Source of the DNA: Planctomycetales bacterium
GTDB lineage: Bacteria; Planctomycetota; Planctomycetia; Pirellulales; UBA7805
Assembly (NCBI GenBank): GCA_011772275.1
Contig: WVZU01000039.1
Span: 6,814 to 17,163 of the forward strand
Length of the DNA: 10,350 bases
Reading direction: 5' to 3'
In this document: piece after piece, positions 6,493 to 10,350 of the stretch
Layout of the letters: each line of letters begins with the position of its first letter
Numbering within the stretch: position 1 is the stretch's first letter
Program-made: the position numbers and the translations under genes
The notes under the pieces: generated by a model
Told to the model about the DNA's origin: nothing
Database searches by the model: none
What the model saw: the letters and a program-made list of their open reading frames with translations, nothing else

Positions 6493-8373
6493 ATGGCCAC
6501 CTCTACTTCTTCGGACTCAGGGCCTGAGTCAGAAGCCGCGTCCCGCAAGCCCGTAGTCGAATTGGATTCAGCAACCGTCCGCTTTTGCGGGGACTCGGGT
6601 GACGGCATGCAGCTGGCCGGTTCCCAACTGACCAGCACTTCGGCGTTGGTGGGCAACGATGTGGCCACCTTTCCCGACTTCCCCGCCGAAATCCGCGCGC
6701 CGCGGGGTACCAAGGCGGGTGTGAGCGGTTTTCAGGTCCACTTCGCGTCCACCGATATCTTTACGCCGGGGGACCAGGTCGATGCCCTGGTCGCCATGAA
6801 CCCCGCCGCTCTGGCCACCAATCTGGGCGACCTGGTTCCCGGCGGCGTGCTGGTGGTCAATACCGACAGTTTCGATGAAAAGGACCTGAAAAAGGCCGGT
6901 TACGATCGCAATCCTGTTGAGGACGGAAGTCTCGACGGCTACAAGATGTTTACCGCGGAAATGACGAAGTTGACCCGCAAAGCGGTGGATGGGCTGGGGT
7001 TGAGCGTCAAGGAGGCGGATCGCTGCAAAAACTTTTTTGCCATGGGACTGGTCTTCTGGTTGTACGACCGGCCGCTCGATCCGACACAACGCTACATCGA
7101 TGCCAAATTTGGCAAGCGACCGGCGGTCGCCGAGGCAAATCACCGGGCACTGAAAGCCGGCTATCATTACGGGGAGACCACCGAGGCCCTGCCCAGCCAG
7201 TACATGGTTCCCAAAGCCAGGCTGGAACCGGGGACGTACCGCAACGTGATGGGCAACACGGCCCTGGCTTGGGGGCTGATTGCGGCGGCGAAGTTGAGCG
7301 GTTGTGAGCTGTTTTACGGCAGCTATCCGATTACCCCCGCCAGCGATATCCTGCACGAGCTGAGCAAGCATAAGAATTTTGGGGTGCGGACTTTTCAGGC
7401 CGAAGACGAAATCGCGGCCGTCAGTTCTGCCATCGGGGCCTCGTTTGCCGGCGCAATGGGTGTAACCGCCTCCAGCGGGCCCGGCATCGCCTTGAAGGGG
7501 GAAGCGATCGGGCTGGCCGTCATGACCGAGCTGCCGATGCTGATCATCAATGTCCAACGGGGAGGGCCCAGCACGGGGCTGCCGACCAAGACCGAACAGG
7601 CGGACCTGATGCAGGCCATCTTCGGCCGCAATGGCGAGTGCCCGCTGCCCATTCTGGCCGCCAGCAGCCCCGCCGACTGTTTCGATGTGGCCCAGGAAGC
7701 ATGGCGAATCGCCGTGAAGTTCATGGTGCCGGTCTTCGTGCTGACCGACGGCTACATCGCCAACGGTTCCGAACCATGGCGGGTTCCCGATCCGCAAAGC
7801 CTCGCCAAAATCGAGGTTCGCCATCCCCAGGCCCGCGATAACGGGGAACCGTTCCTGCCGTACGAGCGGGACGACAACTTCTCGCGGCCCTGGGCGATCC
7901 CGGGGACGCCCGGTTTGATGCACCGCATCGGCGGCCTGGAGAAACAGAACGGTACCGGGAACGTGAGCTACGATCCGGACAACCACCAGCAAATGGTCGA
8001 ACTGCGGCAGCAGAAGGTGTCGAACGTGGCCAACGACATCCCCCTCCAAGAGGTGGAAGGTCCCTCCTCCGGCAAACTGCTGGTGCTCAGCTGGGGAGGC
8101 ACCTACGGCGCCTGCCGCACGGCCGTGCAGACGGTCCAAAAGACAAACCCGTCGGTGGCCCACGCCCACCTGCGCTACATGAACCCGTTTCCGCGAAACC
8201 TGGGCGAACTGTTGAAAGCCTATGAACGGGTGTTGATTCCCGAACTGAACATGGGACAGCTGGACCTGTTGATTCGCGCTAAATACCTGATCGAGCCTGA
8301 GCGGTTGAACAAGGTCCGGGGAAAACCGTTTACGGTTGGGGAACTGGTCCATAAGATCGAACAAATACTGTAA
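6493..8373 (+). CDS. korA: 2-oxoacid (2-oxoglutarate):ferredoxin oxidoreductase, alpha subunit (gamma-alpha fusion)
   Basis: KorA pairs with KorB to catalyse CoA-dependent oxidative decarboxylation of 2-oxoglutarate to succinyl-CoA, reducing ferredoxin; the reaction can run in reverse for carbon fixation. The 626 residues match the two-subunit type in which the gamma and alpha parts are fused. A Ser/Thr/Glu-rich tail (1-25) precedes the gamma domain (about 29-205), which starts at [13 protein letters not shown]. The pyrimidine-type TPP domain (about 250-430) has [11 protein letters not shown] (277-287), FQAEDEIAA (302-310) and [15 protein letters not shown] (358-372), a hallmark of KorA. A C-terminal transketolase-like domain covers about 526-604. 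No cysteine motif for iron-sulphur clusters is visible in this subunit, as expected. The start is ATG at 6493 with AAGGA upstream. korB follows after 45 bases. Substrate preference for 2-oxoglutarate over pyruvate or branched-chain 2-oxoacids is inferred from family resemblance. Confidence 0.94.
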   Translation: MATSTSSDSGPESEAASRKPVVELDSATVRFCGDSGDGMQLAGSQLTSTSALVGNDVATFPDFPAEIRAPRGTKAGVSGFQVHFASTDIFTPGDQVDALVAMNPAALATNLGDLVPGGVLVVNTDSFDEKDLKKAGYDRNPVEDGSLDGYKMFTAEMTKLTRKAVDGLGLSVKEADRCKNFFAMGLVFWLYDRPLDPTQRYIDAKFGKRPAVAEANHRALKAGYHYGETTEALPSQYMVPKARLEPGTYRNVMGNTALAWGLIAAAKLSGCELFYGSYPITPASDILHELSKHKNFGVRTFQAEDEIAAVSSAIGASFAGAMGVTASSGPGIALKGEAIGLAVMTELPMLIINVQRGGPSTGLPTKTEQADLMQAIFGRNGECPLPILAASSPADCFDVAQEAWRIAVKFMVPVFVLTDGYIANGSEPWRVPDPQSLAKIEVRHPQARDNGEPFLPYERDDNFSRPWAIPGTPGLMHRIGGLEKQNGTGNVSYDPDNHQQMVELRQQKVSNVANDIPLQEVEGPSSGKLLVLSWGGTYGACRTAVQTVQKTNPSVAHAHLRYMNPFPRNLGELLKAYERVLIPELNMGQLDLLIRAKYLIEPERLNKVRGKPFTVGELVHKIEQIL

Positions 8374-8418
8374 CCCCCCGGGGCGATCGACCCTGCCGCT
8401 AACCTGCAAGAAGACCGC

Positions 8419-9441
8419 ATGAGCACTGAAACTCCCCTGCCCGTGTTGACTGCCGCCGATTTTGCCAGCGATCAGGAGGTACGTTGGTGCCCCGGTTGTG
8501 GTGACTACTCCATTCTGGCGCAGATGAAAAAAATCTTGCCCACGCTGGGGATCCCCCGGGAGCAGACCGTGTTCATTTCCGGGATCGGCTGTTCCAGCCG
8601 ATTTCCCTATTACATGAATGCCTACGGGATCCATTCCATCCACGGCCGAGCCCCGGCGGTCGCCACCGGGTTGAAAGTCGCCAATCCCGAACTGTTCGTG
8701 TGGGTGATTACCGGGGACGGGGATGCGTTGAGCATCGGTGGGAATCACCTGATCCACGCCATCCGCCGGAACCTGGATATCAACATCGTCCTGTTCAACA
8801 ACCAGATTTACGGTCTGACCAAAGGCCAGTACTCGCCAACTTCGCCATTGGGCAAGGTGACCAAGAGCACGCCCATGGGCGCGGTCGACAACCCGATCCA
8901 TCCCCTCTCGGTGGCGATCGGCTGCGAAGCTACCTTTGTGGCGCGGTCGATCGACGTGAACATCAAACACCTGGGAATGGTCCTCAGCCGGGCCGCGGAA
9001 CATCGTGGCACCGCCTTCGTGGAGGTCTACCAGAATTGCAACGTGTTCAACGACGGGGCCTTTGAATACGCTACCAACCGCGAGACCAAGGCGGACAGCA
9101 TCCTGGAACTGGAGCACGGCAAGCCGCTGATCTTCGGCAAGAACGGCAGCAAGGGGATTCGGCTCAACGGCATGAATCCCGAAGTGGTCGAATTGGGCAA
9201 GGGGATCACCGAGGACGACTTGCTGTTTCACGACGAAAAGGCGACCGAACCCAGTTTGGCTTACCTCTTAAGCCGCATGCGCCATCCGGAGTTTCCTGAA
9301 CCGATCGGTATTTTTCGCGCGGTCGATCGACCTCGTTATGACGACCAGCTGGATCAGCAAATTGCCGAGGCCCGCCAGCGACGGGGCGAGGGAGATTTGC
9401 AAAAGCTGTTTGCTGCGGGTGAAACTTGGACAGTTGAGTAA
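8419..9441 (+). CDS. korB: 2-oxoacid (2-oxoglutarate):ferredoxin oxidoreductase, beta subunit
   Basis: KorB carries the thiamine diphosphate diphosphate-binding site and one [4Fe-4S] cluster, and passes electrons to ferredoxin. The 340 residues show WCPGCGDY (Cys24, Cys27), GIGCSS (Cys58) and NCNVFNDG (Cys207), the four expected cluster ligands. The TPP/Mg motif begins at GDGDALSIGG (99-108) and ends at the Asn pair 127-128. HGRAPAVATGLKVANP (75-90) is typical of the family. Residues beyond about 290 form the charged C-terminal tail usual in the longer KorB proteins. The ATG at 8419 follows a purine-rich AAGAAG stretch. The gene lies 45 bases after korA and 4 bases before the zinc-ribbon CBS gene, so co-transcription is very likely. 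No ferredoxin-like delta subunit is encoded nearby, so the electron acceptor must come from elsewhere in the genome. Confidence 0.95.
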   Translation: MSTETPLPVLTAADFASDQEVRWCPGCGDYSILAQMKKILPTLGIPREQTVFISGIGCSSRFPYYMNAYGIHSIHGRAPAVATGLKVANPELFVWVITGDGDALSIGGNHLIHAIRRNLDINIVLFNNQIYGLTKGQYSPTSPLGKVTKSTPMGAVDNPIHPLSVAIGCEATFVARSIDVNIKHLGMVLSRAAEHRGTAFVEVYQNCNVFNDGAFEYATNRETKADSILELEHGKPLIFGKNGSKGIRLNGMNPEVVELGKGITEDDLLFHDEKATEPSLAYLLSRMRHPEFPEPIGIFRAVDRPRYDDQLDQQIAEARQRRGEGDLQKLFAAGETWTVE

Positions 9442-9445
9442 AGCC

Positions 9446-9967
9446 ATGGTGATTTGTCCTGATTGCGGTTATGAGAATATCGAAGGCGTGGACGAGTGTG
9501 CCAGTTGCCAGCAATCCTTGACGTTGCTGAGCAGACCGCAGCCCGCCACCTCGCTGGAAAAAGGATTGACGAAGGATCCCATCGCCGTGCTCCATCCCGG
9601 AACGCCAGTCTCTGTGGCGTCCGACGAACCGGTGGGAGAAGTGCTGAACTTGATGGTCGCCAGGAGGATTGGTTGTGTACTGGTCGTTGACGACAACAAG
9701 CTGGTGGGGATCTTCAGCGAACGCGATGCCCTCCTCCGCTTGAACACTCAGGCAGGACAGCTCCGCGACCGGCCAGTGAAGGAATTCATGACCGAAACCC
9801 CCGGTACGCTGGAGATGGACGACAAGATTGCCTTCGCCGTTCACAAGATGGCGGTGGGCGGTTATCGTCACATTCCGATTCTAACCAGCGGCCATCCCAC
9901 GGGAATCATCTCGATTCGCGACATTCTGCGGTACGCAACCGAAAAACTCGAGACGGCCGATTCTTGA
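9446..9967 (+). CDS. Zinc-ribbon plus two-CBS-domain protein, downstream neighbour of korAB
   Basis: This is a 173-residue soluble protein. Residues 1-25 form a zinc ribbon with Cys4, Cys7, Cys18 and Cys21 (C-x2-C-x10-C-x2-C). After a short linker comes a CBS pair: CBS1 about 42-104, including GCVLVVDDNKLVGIFSERD; CBS2 about 112-170, including MAVGGYRHIPIL and GIISIRDIL. CBS pairs sense adenosine ligands; the ribbon could contact protein, RNA or DNA. The CBS part resembles that of the gene before korA (shared LVGIF-T/S-ERDAL, and GGYR followed by two basic/hydrophobic residues and PI), so the two are probably paralogues. The ATG at 9446 puts the first Cys pair at the very N-terminus. It lies 4 bases after the korB stop; an in-frame TTG at 9434 is a less likely alternative start. 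The tight spacing implies coupled translation with korB. A regulatory or assembly role for the oxidoreductase is an inference. Confidence 0.9.
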   Translation: MVICPDCGYENIEGVDECASCQQSLTLLSRPQPATSLEKGLTKDPIAVLHPGTPVSVASDEPVGEVLNLMVARRIGCVLVVDDNKLVGIFSERDALLRLNTQAGQLRDRPVKEFMTETPGTLEMDDKIAFAVHKMAVGGYRHIPILTSGHPTGIISIRDILRYATEKLETADS

Positions 9968-9980
9968 TCTTCTCAGCGAG

Positions 9981-10009
9981 TTGTCCCAGCGGTAGGTATG
10001 GCGGATAAT
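9981..10009 (+). promoter_or_regulatory. Sigma-70-type promoter candidate before the RDD gene
   Basis: TTGTCC (9981-9986) and GATAAT (10004-10009) match the -35 box at 4 of 6 positions and the -10 box at 5 of 6, with an exact 17-base spacer. The predicted start point is near 10016, about 138 bases before the ATG at 10154. If real, it rules out the in-frame ATG at 9998 as the start of the RDD gene. Confidence 0.4.
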
Positions 10010-10027
10010 AAGGTCCCTGTGGACCTT
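10010..10027. repeat. Perfect inverted repeat over the predicted transcription start
   Basis: AAGGTCC (10010-10016) and GGACCTT (10021-10027) form a perfect 7-bp dyad around CTGT. It starts 42 bases after the zinc-ribbon CBS stop and directly abuts the -10 candidate. It could be an operator, or an RNA hairpin ending the kor transcript; no T-tract follows. Confidence 0.45.
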
Positions 10028-10153
10028 CTGGGCTGGTTCGTTCCGCAGCCTGCCGACCAGATGGGGATGGCGGTCGCCACCAAAGTGTTGTGGCCGCCGG
10101 TTTTCCCCTCTCCAGACACGCAGGCCGAGGGTGCTGGTGTGCCGAGAGAAACG

Positions 10154-10350
10154 ATGTTTGCCAAGCGTCACCAACTCGACACGACGGTCGAAGTCGTCAC
10201 GCCGGAAAATATCGCTTTTCAATATCGCCTGGCCGGCCCCTTCCGGCGCAGTCTGGCCTACCTGTTGGATCTGCTGCTGCGTCTGTTCGTCTGCCTGGTT
10301 GCCGCCGTTGGAATCAGCCTGGCCTTCGCCCTGGCCGGCCTGCCAGGGTT
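10154..10350 (+). CDS. RDD-family membrane protein (5' part only)
   Basis: Only the first 65 codons lie in the window. The sequence LDTTVEVVTPENIAFQYRLA followed by GPFRRSLAYLLDLLLR is typical of RDD-domain proteins: the first conserved Arg (Arg32) and Asp (Asp39) are visible and a transmembrane helix begins at about residue 34. RDD proteins are inner-membrane proteins whose function is mostly undefined; some have been linked to ion transport. The start at 10154 is chosen because homology begins right after it, a weak GAGAGAA precedes it, and the in-frame ATG at 9998 lies upstream of the predicted promoter start and would add 52 poorly structured residues. The frame is open from 9998, so the longer form cannot be excluded. 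The second half of the protein, with the last conserved Asp, is beyond the edge. Confidence 0.82.
   Translation, partial: MFAKRHQLDTTVEVVTPENIAFQYRLAGPFRRSLAYLLDLLLRLFVCLVAAVGISLAFALAGLPG

Noticed and set aside
8376..8383. CCCCGGGG palindrome between korA and korB
   Set aside because: It cannot form a hairpin without a loop, is low complexity, and is expected at this GC content.
6568..9231. An 887-codon open frame on the minus strand opposite korA and korB
   Set aside because: It lies entirely antisense to two strongly recognised genes. Its product is His-, Gln- and Gly-rich low-quality sequence, as expected from the reverse frame of GC-rich genes.

Overview
The window looks like chromosomal DNA of a GC-rich bacterium, most likely a planctomycete of the Pirellulales type. 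This lineage call is an inference from recognised gene families and their wording: a fused RibBA, a two-subunit 2-oxoacid:ferredoxin oxidoreductase, an RDD membrane protein, and a 277-residue protein resembling planctomycete hypotheticals. Shine-Dalgarno sequences are weak, as is common in that group. No sequence search was possible. I see no tRNA, rRNA, CRISPR array, insertion sequence or prophage gene.

Left part (1-4654, all minus strand). Read in the direction of transcription, this part starts with ribBA (riboflavin biosynthesis, 3443-4654). After a 189-base gap holding a GC-rich hairpin and a weak AT-rich promoter-like element comes a large exported, membrane-anchored protein of unknown function (818-3253). 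An ABC transporter ATPase follows after only 5 bases and runs off the window at position 1. The last two genes look like one export or membrane-remodelling ABC system whose permease would lie beyond the left edge.

Divergent switch (4655-4817). ribBA and a plus-strand conserved hypothetical gene (4818-5651) face away from each other. Between them is a symmetric 9-base TA-rich element that can be read as a -10 box on either strand.

Right part (plus strand). A 302-base gap carries an extended -10 promoter candidate. It leads into a compact cluster: a small two-CBS-domain protein (5954-6418), korA (6493-8373), korB (8419-9441), and a second CBS-pair protein with an N-terminal four-cysteine zinc ribbon (9446-9967). 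KorA and KorB together form a thiamine-diphosphate, [4Fe-4S] enzyme that interconverts 2-oxoglutarate and succinyl-CoA with ferredoxin as electron carrier. The two CBS proteins resemble each other and bracket the enzyme, which suggests adenylate-sensing control of a central carbon and electron step. This CBS-korA-korB-zinc-ribbon-CBS arrangement is the most interesting feature here.

Right edge. After the cluster there is a promoter-like pair of boxes, a perfect 7-bp inverted repeat over the predicted start point, and the beginning of an RDD-family membrane protein cut by the window end.
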